Origin: Chitinophaga flava
Lineage (GTDB): Bacteria; Bacteroidota; Bacteroidia; Chitinophagales; Chitinophagaceae
Reading direction: 5' to 3'
Length of the DNA stretch: 64,000 nt
Assembly (NCBI RefSeq): GCF_003308995.1
Contig: NZ_QFFJ01000002.1
Span: 992,001 to 1,056,000 of the forward strand
The notes below the pieces were generated by a model. It saw only the letters and a list, made by a program, of their open reading frames with translations. It was not told the DNA's origin and did not search any database. Position 1 is the stretch's first letter. Each line of letters opens with the position of its first letter. Both the position numbers and the translations under genes were made by a program. This document shows positions 51,242 through 60,722 of this stretch, piece after piece.

Positions 51242-52618
51242 TTACTGCCAGCCGCCACCCAGGGCGCGGTAGAGGTTTACGATGGCCTGCAGCTGTTGCA
51301 GCCGGTCGTTAACCTGTCCCAGTTGTGCGGTCAGCAGGCTTTGTTGCGCGTTTAGTACTTCCGTATAATTGGCGGAGCTGTATCTTACCAGCTGCTGTGT
51401 GTAAGATACTGACTTCTCCAGATTATCCAGCTGGTTATCGCGGTCGCCTGTTTTGTCAACGGCCGTTTGATAGGAGAACAGGGCATCCGATACTTCCTGG
51501 CCTGCCGTGAGCAGAATGCTCTGGAAACTGTACAACGCCTGTTGTTGTTGTGCCTGTGCACTTTTCAGCCGGGCACGATTGATGCCCTGGTTGTAGATAG
51601 GCTGTGCCAAACCCGCTACGATATTACCCACCAGGGATCCTGGTTTAAATAGCTGTCCTAACGAAGCCCCTGCCAGTCCGCCGGAGGCAGTGATGGTGAG
51701 GGTGGGATAGAAGTAGGTCCGTGCCACATTAGTGAGTTCAAAAAAATACCGGAAGTTATATTCAGCTGCCTGTACATCTGGCCGGTTGGCCAGCAGCTGG
51801 GAAGGTACACCTGTTTTCAGCAAAGTAATAGGATGCTGGTCTGCCAGTTTGTTCCGGGGGATCGTATCGGGTGCCTGTCCCAGCAGGATGCTGAGTGCAT
51901 TTTCTGTCTCCCTGATACGCAGACGCAGATCGTGTGTGGCCACGGCTGCTGCGTACTGGCTGGCGGCACTTTGTACAACCGCGGCACCTGTAACAATATT
52001 GGAAGCTTTCAGTGCTTTCATCACATTAACGGTGGCTTTCCAGCTTTCTACGGTTTGTTGGGTAATGACCAGCTGCTGGTCCAGCGCCAGCAGCTGATAG
52101 TAAAAATTGGCGATATTGGCTACCAGATTGGTTTGTACGGCTCTTGCTGCTGCCTGTCCCTGTAAGAGGTTGGCGAGGTTGGCCCGTTGACTGCTCCGTA
52201 GCTGGCCCCAGATATCCGCTTCCCACGAGGTGTTAAGCCCCAGTTGATAAGGGTGACTGTTACTGCTACTGCCGCTGGTGGTTTTGTTACCGCTGACAGA
52301 CGCGCTGGCGCCGAGCGTGGGAAAATACGCCTGCCGGCTTTGTTCATAAGTAGCTTCGGCCTGTGTGATCCTGGCATAAGCTGTTTTCAGGTCCAGGTTT
52401 TGTTGAATACCGGTGCTGATAAGCTTTTGAAGCAGGGTGTCAGTGAATATTTCCCGCCAGTGTAGTGTGGCCAGTGTAGCCGTGTCCGTTAGCTGCTGGT
52501 TGCGGAATAAACCATTGGTATTGGCATCGGGTACTTTATAAGGATGTGTGACTGAGCAGGCCGTGATCAGCATCAGGGCCATCAGTAAACACATATAGAA
52601 ATTCAATTTGTGATTCAT
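51242..52618 (-). CDS. Outer-membrane efflux factor (TolC/NodT-OprM type)
   Basis: A 458-residue channel with lipoprotein signal (MLITACSV, probable lipid-modified Cys21). Two OEP repeats with long coiled-coil helices: LQKLISTGIQQNLDLKTAYARITQAEATYEQSRQ.. and the second around AKSAQAQQQQAL.., separated by the periplasmic barrel. The motif LANRPDVQAAEYNFRY is typical of NodT-family factors. Third component of the HAE1-type pump encoded just upstream. Confidence 0.92.
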   Translation of the reverse strand: MNHKLNFYMCLLMALMLITACSVTHPYKVPDANTNGLFRNQQLTDTATLATLHWREIFTDTLLQKLISTGIQQNLDLKTAYARITQAEATYEQSRQAYFPTLGASASVSGNKTTSGSSSNSHPYQLGLNTSWEADIWGQLRSSQRANLANLLQGQAAARAVQTNLVANIANFYYQLLALDQQLVITQQTVESWKATVNVMKALKASNIVTGAAVVQSAASQYAAAVATHDLRLRIRETENALSILLGQAPDTIPRNKLADQHPITLLKTGVPSQLLANRPDVQAAEYNFRYFFELTNVARTYFYPTLTITASGGLAGASLGQLFKPGSLVGNIVAGLAQPIYNQGINRARLKSAQAQQQQALYSFQSILLTAGQEVSDALFSYQTAVDKTGDRDNQLDNLEKSVSYTQQLVRYSSANYTEVLNAQQSLLTAQLGQVNDRLQQLQAIVNLYRALGGGWQ

Positions 52619-52657
52619 GCTGTAAGCATTTAATTCTGTTGTTGAAAATCAGCGGTA

Positions 52658-55600
52658 TTACTCGTCATCATCATCATCATCTGCTTTAGGTGGCCCGCTG
52701 ACTTTTTCCTGTAATGTTTGAAAAAGGATAAAGAGAATAGGAGTGATGAACACGCCGAATATTGTACCGATCAACATACCACCAACGGCGCCGCTACCGA
52801 TGGAACGGTTGCCATTGGCGCCTGCGCCGGTAGCAATCATCAATGGCACCAGTCCAAGGATGAAAGCGAAAGAAGTCATCAGGATGGGCCTTAACCTGGC
52901 GTTGGCGCCTTCCAGGGCTGCCTGCAGAATGTCCATGCCCCGCCGGCGCCTTTCCAGTGCAAACTCCACAATGAGAATGGCGTTTTTGGCCAGCAGGCCA
53001 ATGAGCATAATGAGGGTGATCTGTACGTAGATATTATTGTTGATGCCCAGTATGCCGGTAACGATAAAAGCGCCTGCCAGCCCTATCGGCAGGGTTAGCA
53101 GGATAGCAAACGGCAGTATATAACTCTCATATTGAGCACATAAAAGAAAGTATACGAAGATGAGACAAAGCAGAAAGATGAAACCTGTTTGTCCACCGGC
53201 GGATATTTCCTGCCTTGACAGCCCCGAGAACTCATACCCATAGCCGGGAGGCAGCACCTGTGCCGCCACTTCACGGATAGCGGTGATAGCGCTGCCCGAA
53301 CTGTATCCTGGCTTGGGGGTACCGCTGATCGCGATAGAGGTAAAAAGATTAAACCGCGAAATAGTCTGTGGGCCGTAGGTAGGCTGCAGCGTGGCAAAAG
53401 CGGTGATAGGCGCCATGGTGCCCGTAGTACTCCGTACATACACGGAGTTCAGGTTTTCGGGCTTGGCACGATAGCTGGGCTCCGCCTGTATCATCACCCT
53501 GAACTGCTGCCCGAACTGATTGAAGTTGGACGCATAGATACCACCAAAATAGCCCTGCATCACATTCAGGATCTGATCTACCTGAAACCCCGCATCTTTA
53601 GCCTTGGCCACATCCACGTTGAACATATACTGCGGATATCCCGGATCAAAAGGCGTGGAGGCAAACTGTATCTCCGGCCTCGCATTGAGCGCGTTGAGGA
53701 AGTCAGTACATACTTTGTTGAACTCTACGATATTGCCGCCGGTTTTATCCTGCAACTGCATAGAAAAACCGCCTACAGACCCAAAGCCCTGGATCGTGGG
53801 TGGGGCGAAGAAATTGATTTTGGCTTCGGTAATGCCGGCTGTTTTTTTGAACAGCTCATCGATGATGGCCTGTATGCTGCGTTTACGCTGGTTCCATAGT
53901 ACCAGCCGCATGCTCACTTTTCCGTAGTTGCTGCCGGAACCGCCGGTGGCGCCCGAACCGGTGATAGCTACTACATTATTGATTTCAGGGATGGTTTTGG
54001 CGATATTTTCCAGTTGCCGGTTTACGGCAGCAGTACGTTCGAGCGATGCTGCTGCTGGCAGGGTCACATCGGCGGTGATCACGCCCAGGTCTTCATTAGG
54101 GACAAAGGCGGTGGAAGTGGTCTTCAGTAGTATACCCAGCGCCGCAGTGAAAAACAGGAGTATCAGGAGCGGTATCCATTTTTTGTGGGCGAGGAATGCT
54201 ACAGACGACCGGTACCGGCGTGTCATAGTATCAAACGAAGTGTTGAACGCAGTATAAAAGCGTTGCAGCCAGCTGTGGTGCTGTGTTTTAGCATGTGGCT
54301 TCAGAAAGAGGGCGCACAACGCAGGGCTGAGCGTCAGCGCGTTGACAGCAGAAAGGATAATAGCGATGGCTAGTGTGAGACCAAACTGTTTGTAAAACAC
54401 GCCGGCAGAACCACTGATAAAACTCACCGGCACAAATACGGCCGCCATCACCAGTGTGATGGAGATAATAGCGCCGGATATCTCGTCCATGGCGTCGATA
54501 CTGGCTTTGCGGGCAGAAGTATAACCCTGGTCTATTTTGGCGTGTACCGCTTCCACTACCACGATGGCATCATCCACTACAATTCCGATAGCCAGTATCA
54601 GGGCGAAGAGTGTCAGCAGGTTGATGGTAAATCCAAATAGGTTGAGGAAGAAGAAGGTGCCTACAATAGCCACAGGCACTGCGATGGCGGGAATAAGCGT
54701 AGACCGGAGGTCCTGTAAAAATACAAACACCACAAAAAACACCAGAACAAAAGCTTCCACGAGGGTATGCAATACCTTGTCGATAGAGGCATTCAGAAAA
54801 TCATTGGCGTTGGAGAGCACTACATATTTCACACCGGGCGGGAAGGATTTGGCTGCATTTTTTACCACCGCCAGTGTCTGATTGATGATATCACTGGCAT
54901 TGGAGCCTGCGGCCTGCATGACGGTGATGGAAACAGCAGGGAGGCCGTTGGTGCGGGTGCCGGTAGCATAACTTTGTGCGCCCAGTTCCAGGCGGGCTAC
55001 ATCTTTCAGCCGCAGTACATGTTCTTTGGTGCCTACCGAGCGGATGATGATATTCCCGAATTCGGTGGTATCCGCCAGTGTGCCTTTGTATTTGATGATA
55101 TACTGGAAGGATTGTTTGCCCTGTTCGCCAAACTGGCCGGGGGCGGCCTGCAGGTTCTGTTCTGCGAGGGCGGTGGTGATATCTGAGGGCACGAGGCCGT
55201 AGGAGGCCATCACGTCGGGCCTCAGCCAGATACGCATGGCATAGTCCATGGTACCGGCAGCGATGGCGTCGCCTACCCCGGAGATACGTTTTATTTCCGG
55301 TACCAGGTTGATGTCCGCATAGTTTTGCAGGAAAGTCTGGTCGTAAACCGGATTGTCACTGTAAATAGAAAAAACCAGCAGGTCGCTGGGCTGCCGCTTT
55401 CTAACGGTAATGCCTGAACGTACTACTTCCTGTGGGAGCTGGCTGGTAGCACGGCTCACGAGGTTTTGGGTGTTCACGGCATCGATATCCGGATTGGTAC
55501 CGGTTTTAAACACCACCTGTATGGAGGCGGAGCCGTCGTTGCCGGAGGTGGAGGTCATATAGTCCATGTCCTGCACGCCATTGATCATCTGTTCGAGTGG

Positions 55601-55789
55601 TGTTACTACACTTTTAAGTACTACATCCGCATTGGCGCCGGTATAGTTGGCAGACACCTGAATTGTTGGCGGTGCTATTTCCGGATATTGTGACACCGGG
55701 AGTGCTGCAATACCCAGTATTCCCAGGGTAACGATGATGATGGAGATGACCGTTGACAGAACAGGACGTTTTATAAATCGCTTTAGCAT
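52658..55789 (-). CDS. RND multidrug efflux permease (HAE1 family, AcrB-like)
   Basis: A 1043-residue inner-membrane proton antiporter with the AcrB plan: helix 1 (MLKRFIKRPVLSTVISIIIV), a large porter/docking loop, helices 2-6 with LALILAIGIVVDDAIVVVEAVHA (proton-relay Asp pair), second loop, helices 8-12 and a short acidic tail (ADDDDDDE). It captures drugs, dyes or bile-type compounds in the periplasm. It lies between the adaptor (18-base gap) and the outer-membrane factor (39-base gap) in one operon. Confidence 0.95.
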   Translation of the reverse strand: MLKRFIKRPVLSTVISIIIVTLGILGIAALPVSQYPEIAPPTIQVSANYTGANADVVLKSVVTPLEQMINGVQDMDYMTSTSGNDGSASIQVVFKTGTNPDIDAVNTQNLVSRATSQLPQEVVRSGITVRKRQPSDLLVFSIYSDNPVYDQTFLQNYADINLVPEIKRISGVGDAIAAGTMDYAMRIWLRPDVMASYGLVPSDITTALAEQNLQAAPGQFGEQGKQSFQYIIKYKGTLADTTEFGNIIIRSVGTKEHVLRLKDVARLELGAQSYATGTRTNGLPAVSITVMQAAGSNASDIINQTLAVVKNAAKSFPPGVKYVVLSNANDFLNASIDKVLHTLVEAFVLVFFVVFVFLQDLRSTLIPAIAVPVAIVGTFFFLNLFGFTINLLTLFALILAIGIVVDDAIVVVEAVHAKIDQGYTSARKASIDAMDEISGAIISITLVMAAVFVPVSFISGSAGVFYKQFGLTLAIAIILSAVNALTLSPALCALFLKPHAKTQHHSWLQRFYTAFNTSFDTMTRRYRSSVAFLAHKKWIPLLILLFFTAALGILLKTTSTAFVPNEDLGVITADVTLPAAASLERTAAVNRQLENIAKTIPEINNVVAITGSGATGGSGSNYGKVSMRLVLWNQRKRSIQAIIDELFKKTAGITEAKINFFAPPTIQGFGSVGGFSMQLQDKTGGNIVEFNKVCTDFLNALNARPEIQFASTPFDPGYPQYMFNVDVAKAKDAGFQVDQILNVMQGYFGGIYASNFNQFGQQFRVMIQAEPSYRAKPENLNSVYVRSTTGTMAPITAFATLQPTYGPQTISRFNLFTSIAISGTPKPGYSSGSAITAIREVAAQVLPPGYGYEFSGLSRQEISAGGQTGFIFLLCLIFVYFLLCAQYESYILPFAILLTLPIGLAGAFIVTGILGINNNIYVQITLIMLIGLLAKNAILIVEFALERRRRGMDILQAALEGANARLRPILMTSFAFILGLVPLMIATGAGANGNRSIGSGAVGGMLIGTIFGVFITPILFILFQTLQEKVSGPPKADDDDDDE

Positions 55790-55807
55790 AAATCCTGATT
55801 TAAATAA

Positions 55808-56989
55808 TTATTGCCTGTACACACTATCTGCGCTAACACTTCTTGTTTTGATGGGCATACCATCGCGCAGACTGATAGTACCTTCTACCAGTATCTGGTC
55901 GCCGGTTTTAAGCCCGTCTTCCACTACGTAGTTGTTGCCCGAAGTGCCGGCATTCACGCTCACCGGAACGGATTTGGCTTTGAGCGTATCATGGGCGGAA
56001 TGGTCTACTACGTATATAAAGAGTTTACCTTGTACCTGATAGGTGGCGCTTTGTGGTATCAGCAGGGCACTGTCGCGGGTGTAAGGCATCCTGACGATAG
56101 CACTGTTGCCACTGCGTAGCAGTCCGCCGGGATTGGAGAAGGTGGCACGCAGGGTGACGGAACCGGTTTGCTGATTCACGAGTCCGCCGATGGTTTCTAT
56201 ATCACCCGACTGCGCGAAGGTGGCGCCATTAGGGAGTAACAGTTTTACCGGCGGCAATGTCTTCAGTTTTTCCTGTACAGTATTGCCTTTGGCATGAGCA
56301 AAAAAGTTGAGCGACTCTTTTTCGTTGATGGAGAAGTAAGCGTAAATTTTTGTGATGTTGGATACGGTGGTGAGTGGCTGTGCGGTGGTGCTGCTCACGA
56401 GACTGCCTATTTTAAACGGCACCGCTCCGATGACGCCGTCAGCGGGACTGTAGATGGTGGTGTAGCTGAGGTTCACCCGGGCATTGACCAGATTGGCCTT
56501 TGCTTGTGCGAGGGCGGCCTTTTTAGCTTCAAGGGTGTAGCGGGCGGATTCCAGGCCGTATGGACTGATGATATCCTGGTCTACCAGTGGTTTAACCTTG
56601 TTGACTTCCATCTGGGCTGCGTTGACATCTGCTTCCGCTATTTTGATATTGGCTTCTGCCGTACGGACATTTTGTTCGTATTGTGGTGCATTGATGCGGA
56701 AGAGCAGCTGTCCTTTTTTTACTTCAGCGCCTTCGTCTACATACATGTCCTGCATATAGCCGTCTATTTTAGGCCGTATTTCTATGTTTTGTTGTCCCTG
56801 GATCGTAGCCGGGAAATCTGTGTTGATAATAGCGGTAATGGGGCGAAGGGTGATGTTGGCATATACTTTTGCCTGATTGTCGCGGCTACGGCCCTTTTTG
56901 GAAGGGTTGCCCGAACAGGCGGTCAACAGTAAGGCCAGGCTGAATATCAATGCCGGAGAGTAGTCACGGTGTGATACGTACATATGCAT
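55808..56989 (-). CDS. RND efflux periplasmic adaptor lipoprotein (AcrA type)
   Basis: A 393-residue membrane fusion protein with lipoprotein signal (LLLTACSGN, Cys25 from the first Met). Lipoyl halves IEIRPKIDGYMQDMYVDEGAEVKKGQLL and TIYSPADGVIGAVPFKIGSLV flank a coiled-coil hairpin (about 95-160). Beta-barrel and membrane-proximal domains complete the AcrA layout. The Met at position 3 is an equally possible start. First gene of the multidrug pump operon. Confidence 0.92.
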   Translation of the reverse strand: MHMYVSHRDYSPALIFSLALLLTACSGNPSKKGRSRDNQAKVYANITLRPITAIINTDFPATIQGQQNIEIRPKIDGYMQDMYVDEGAEVKKGQLLFRINAPQYEQNVRTAEANIKIAEADVNAAQMEVNKVKPLVDQDIISPYGLESARYTLEAKKAALAQAKANLVNARVNLSYTTIYSPADGVIGAVPFKIGSLVSSTTAQPLTTVSNITKIYAYFSINEKESLNFFAHAKGNTVQEKLKTLPPVKLLLPNGATFAQSGDIETIGGLVNQQTGSVTLRATFSNPGGLLRSGNSAIVRMPYTRDSALLIPQSATYQVQGKLFIYVVDHSAHDTLKAKSVPVSVNAGTSGNNYVVEDGLKTGDQILVEGTISLRDGMPIKTRSVSADSVYRQ

Positions 56990-57174
56990 GTATTGAATGA
57001 ACAGATAGTGATTGGATCGGTATGCCGCGCTACAGGTCTGAAACCATGTTGCTACGACAGGCTAACAGTAAATACACAGCGCAATACAATATGTTCATCA
57101 TACCGGCAGGAAAGCGGTATGCTGTTTTTTTCTGCAGAAGAGAAAACTAGTGTCTGATGAGCGGAAGCGCTGTT

Positions 57175-57516
57175 TTATGCGATGGGAGGTGCCCGCAGGG
57201 GAAGGAGCAGGAGGCCGGGCATCGGGTAACAGACCACGGTGATGGCGCCGGTCTTTTTTTCACGAGGTGTGGTGTGTAGTGCCGGAACGGCTGCGGCCTC
57301 CGGTGGCAGTGCCAGTGGAACTATCTTCTCGGAGAAACACTGCAGTTTACAGCGGTAATACACCGATTTTATTTTGGTATCTACCTGCTGGGAGGTGGTA
57401 ATGGCCGTTTTTTTGCTGAACCAGGTGGCATAACGCTCTATCGCCCTTCCCTGGAGGGCAAAGAAAATGATGACGATAAACGTTATGTTTAATATGTTGG
57501 TCAGCTTGTTGGGCAC
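57175..57516 (-). CDS. Possible small single-helix protein upstream of the multidrug pump
   Basis: A 113-residue reading frame starting at a GTG (MPNKLTNILNITFIVIIFF) with one N-terminal membrane helix and a Pro/Leu-rich tail ending PGLLLLPLRAPPIA. It has no recognisable domain. The N-terminal helix plus Pro-rich tail echoes the small protein that heads the heavy-metal RND operon, which slightly favours a real gene. The start codon, lack of homology I can recall and 185-base gap to the pump leave doubt. If it is not coding, the 670-base stretch from the adaptor start to the beta-helix gene holds only regulatory sequence. Confidence 0.4.
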   Translation of the reverse strand: MPNKLTNILNITFIVIIFFALQGRAIERYATWFSKKTAITTSQQVDTKIKSVYYRCKLQCFSEKIVPLALPPEAAAVPALHTTPREKKTGAITVVCYPMPGLLLLPLRAPPIA

Positions 57517-57656
57517 GGTGTAAAGGTAGCGGAGAAAACTGAAGCAAATCTGAATAGTGATAAATACATTGACAGCCTTGTTATTCCGTGGTTTTTCAAT
57601 AGTAAATATGAAAATTTCAATCGATTGCGTATTTTGATGAAAGATTCCCTTTTGTT

Positions 57657-60600
57657 ATGAAAAACAGGTGTACACTGATATTGACAGGTATGTTGATGGT
57701 AGCTGCTTCCATGGATGCGTTGGCTTCTCGGGCTTGTAAAAGACAACGCTCCGGCTCCGGTACTGTATCTCCCATGGATGCGCAAGTATCTTCTTCATCA
57801 ATCCGCCCCGAACTCAGGCTGATAGCAGCCACTGTATCTCCTATAAATGCCTGGGCTTCTTCTTCATCAACAAGCCCGGGCCCCCGGCTGATAGCAGCCC
57901 CTGTATCTCCTCATATCGCCCGCATCAGCGGCGATACTATCCGGGTGGTGAACGGCATTACCCAGTCTTTCACCGTCGATAGCCCGGAAGACGAGGGACT
58001 GGTGCTTATCCGTCCTACAGTGGCTGATCTGCTGGCAGAAGTACAATCGGCCAGCCCTGGAAATATCAGCTACCAGATAAACACAGCCGATGGAGTCTTG
58101 AAAACCGCCGGCATTATTACTGCGGGTGACCGCCTCACCGTCACTAACGCCCAGGGGAGTACGATTTACCAGTTGTGGCCGGAAAATAAGGCGCTGACAG
58201 GGCAGCTGCAGTTACTACAACCTGCAATCAGCGCAGGAACCAGCAAAGACCTGATCCTTCAATACACCGCCGGACAAAGAACACCGGATGCTACCATCAT
58301 GATTTATTTTCCCGCCGGTATCCGGATAACACCGGATAATACAACTGTCAACGTGATCGGCAGGGGAGATGTGTTGCTGAAGGACCTGGACAAGCAATCC
58401 ATTGGACGCACCGGCACCCGCTATTCCTATTCCAAAGTAGGAAGCGTGGATATTCAGTCTGCGGCCGACGGAGGCAGTGTTGTCATCTTCCGTCACCTGG
58501 ATCTGCGCCCGGCCAACGGCCCCGATCTGGTTCTGAAAGTCCGTAATGTAGTTCTGACAGCAACAGGGCAGTATCCCTTTAAAGCTATGTATACAACAGC
58601 AGCACCTGCTGTGCTGACCAGCTCCGGCGCCGGCACAGAAACAACCCTGCTGAATGTAGTGTCTGGCATCGCTGACTTTGAACGGATCATTGTAAACGAT
58701 AAACCTTTTCATGCTCTGGAAAAGGCTACCCAGGCCCGGTTCCGCTGGACCTCCACTGCTGGTAACGTACAGTTGCTGCAATCATCGGACAGCGGTAAAA
58801 CCTGGATACGGGCCAATGCCCGTATAGATGCCGCCAGCGGCACTGCCATCGTAACAGGACTGCAGCCCAACAAATTGTACCAGTTCAGGCTTTCCACCAA
58901 AGAAGGTTTTTCCAATATTGCTGCCTGTTACAGCGGCAAGCTGGATGTACAATATTTTGGTATCCATGGTGATGAGGAAACAGACCATACTGACCGGATC
59001 AACGCTGCCATCCGTTATCTGCACGATATCGGCGGTGGTACCTTATTCTTTGGCAAAGGCATCTACAACGTACGCACAGTACACCTGCAAAGTAACGTGT
59101 ACCTGTATGTGGACAAAGGCGCTGTTGTCCGCGCCATTAAAGGGGCTGATGCACCGGAAGCCACCTGGTTTTCTGATAAGGCCTACCGTGCCGGCCTTTC
59201 ACCAACAGATCCGGGGCCTTATCTCGATCCCGAAAACTATCTCACCAAACAGGATGTAGGGCATCATTATTTTCATAATGCGATGTTCTTCGGGGAAAGG
59301 CTGGACAACATCAGGATCATCGGTAATGGCCTCATCACCGGCAATGGTAATCTGGTGACCAGCGACAAGGTCATGAACAATCCGCCCGATAAACGCGCCG
59401 ATAAAATGTTTTCACTGAAGTTGTGTACCAATGTGGAAATCGGCGGTATCGCCCGTGATAATGATCTGTGGTATGATCCGGAAAAAGATGCACCCTACTA
59501 CGCCGGTAAAAACGGATCGAAAATAACAGATGATAGTAATATGCTGCAGATAGATCGTGCCGGCCACTTCGTACTGCTGGCCACCGGTACAGACACCATC
59601 TTTGTGCACGATACCTACTTCGGCAAAAACAATCAGAGCAATGTCCGCGATATCTACGACTTTATGGCCTGTAACCAGGTGACGGTCCGTAATATCTATT
59701 CCAGGGTCAGTTCCGATGATATCATCAAACCGGGATCTGATTGTGCACTGGGTTTTACACGTCCTGCACGCCATTATCGCGTGCGTAATGTGATTGGTGA
59801 TACCAACTGCAACCTGTTTCAGATTGGTTCAGAAACGGCCGACGATATCATGGATGTCTGTGTGGACAATATCTATGTGCTGGGCGCCAACAAAGCGGGT
59901 TTCTCCATCTCCACCAATGATGGTGCACATGTAAAGGATATCCATCTCAACTGTGGTCATACCGGTCCGGTAAATCAACGTTCCAAAATGTTCCGTACTA
60001 CTGCTCCTTTCTTTATCTCCATCTCCAACAGAGGACGTATCATCGGAGCTACAGTAGGTAAATACACGTTTACAGAAGAAGGCCATAAAAGAACAGAGCT
60101 GCTGGTGCAGAATGTGAACATCGGTCAGGTAGAAAACATTCTGATCAATGGTATTGATATCGCGGAAGTGTACAGTGGCAGCTCCTTTGGAGGAGATGTT
60201 CGCTGGAAGCCTTTTGATGGTTCGCAGAAGCGCGCCACATCCATTATAGCGGGGTATCAACTACCGGAACCGGCAGCCGTGGAGGGAGGGCTGAACTTTG
60301 CCCTGCCTGATGGACGGCATACCGGGTATATCAGAAACGTGATATTTCAGGATGTACATATTACCGACAAGGGCGGCAATCCCTTATCCGACACCAGTCA
60401 GCGACCACCGGAGCTGGGTGTTGGCCAATACAATGTCGGTAATCTGAAAGTGCAGCCGGCTTACGGGCTATGGGCCCGTCATGTGGAAGGACTTAGCATT
60501 CAGGAAAGTTCCTTCCGCTACGAAAAACGAGACAGCCGTTTTGTATTATATTTCGATGATGTAAAAAGTGCCGGCATTTCCAATATCAAAGTGGTAAAAG

Positions 60601-60722
60601 CTGCGGATGCTTTATCAATCATCGGACAAAACAGGTCTTTCGGCATTCAGCTGAAAAACATTGTCTGTTATCAGGACGAATGGGGCAAATCGCCGGCAAT
60701 GGGGGCAGTAAGCAGCCGGTAG
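57657..60722 (+). CDS. Large secreted beta-helix protein, GH28/pectate-lyase-3-like
   Basis: A 1021-residue protein with signal peptide MKNRCTLILTGMLMVAASMD. Residues about 36-90 are a tandem repeat; about 100-425 form beta-sandwich-like domains including a fibronectin-like segment (ATQARFRWTSTAGNVQLL); from about 431 a right-handed beta-helix begins (VQYFGIHGDEETDHTDRINA, GGGTLFFGKGIYNV). Of the GH28 active-site motifs, an RD (NVRDIYD) and D687/D688 (SSDDIIKPG) are kept, but the GHG His is replaced (CNLFQIGSET) and the RIK motif reads SIS (GFSISTNDG). It may be a divergent polygalacturonase, a related glycosidase or a binding protein. It ends overlapping the convergent ABC permease. Confidence 0.85.
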   Translation: MKNRCTLILTGMLMVAASMDALASRACKRQRSGSGTVSPMDAQVSSSSIRPELRLIAATVSPINAWASSSSTSPGPRLIAAPVSPHIARISGDTIRVVNGITQSFTVDSPEDEGLVLIRPTVADLLAEVQSASPGNISYQINTADGVLKTAGIITAGDRLTVTNAQGSTIYQLWPENKALTGQLQLLQPAISAGTSKDLILQYTAGQRTPDATIMIYFPAGIRITPDNTTVNVIGRGDVLLKDLDKQSIGRTGTRYSYSKVGSVDIQSAADGGSVVIFRHLDLRPANGPDLVLKVRNVVLTATGQYPFKAMYTTAAPAVLTSSGAGTETTLLNVVSGIADFERIIVNDKPFHALEKATQARFRWTSTAGNVQLLQSSDSGKTWIRANARIDAASGTAIVTGLQPNKLYQFRLSTKEGFSNIAACYSGKLDVQYFGIHGDEETDHTDRINAAIRYLHDIGGGTLFFGKGIYNVRTVHLQSNVYLYVDKGAVVRAIKGADAPEATWFSDKAYRAGLSPTDPGPYLDPENYLTKQDVGHHYFHNAMFFGERLDNIRIIGNGLITGNGNLVTSDKVMNNPPDKRADKMFSLKLCTNVEIGGIARDNDLWYDPEKDAPYYAGKNGSKITDDSNMLQIDRAGHFVLLATGTDTIFVHDTYFGKNNQSNVRDIYDFMACNQVTVRNIYSRVSSDDIIKPGSDCALGFTRPARHYRVRNVIGDTNCNLFQIGSETADDIMDVCVDNIYVLGANKAGFSISTNDGAHVKDIHLNCGHTGPVNQRSKMFRTTAPFFISISNRGRIIGATVGKYTFTEEGHKRTELLVQNVNIGQVENILINGIDIAEVYSGSSFGGDVRWKPFDGSQKRATSIIAGYQLPEPAAVEGGLNFALPDGRHTGYIRNVIFQDVHITDKGGNPLSDTSQRPPELGVGQYNVGNLKVQPAYGLWARHVEGLSIQESSFRYEKRDSRFVLYFDDVKSAGISNIKVVKAADALSIIGQNRSFGIQLKNIVCYQDEWGKSPAMGAVSSR
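57762..57920 (+). repeat. In-frame 69-bp tandem repeat in the beta-helix gene
   Basis: Two copies (57762-57830 and 57831-57899) and the start of a third (from 57900) encode a 23-residue unit, TVSPMDAQVSSSS..RLIAA and TVSPINAWASSSS..RLIAA, then PVSPHIARIS. The unit is Ser-rich and sits between the signal peptide and first folded domain, so it is likely a flexible spacer whose length may vary between strains. Confidence 0.85.

Noticed and set aside
57762..57920. CRISPR-like repeat
   Set aside because: Only two and a part copies, directly adjacent without spacers, and in frame within a coding region.
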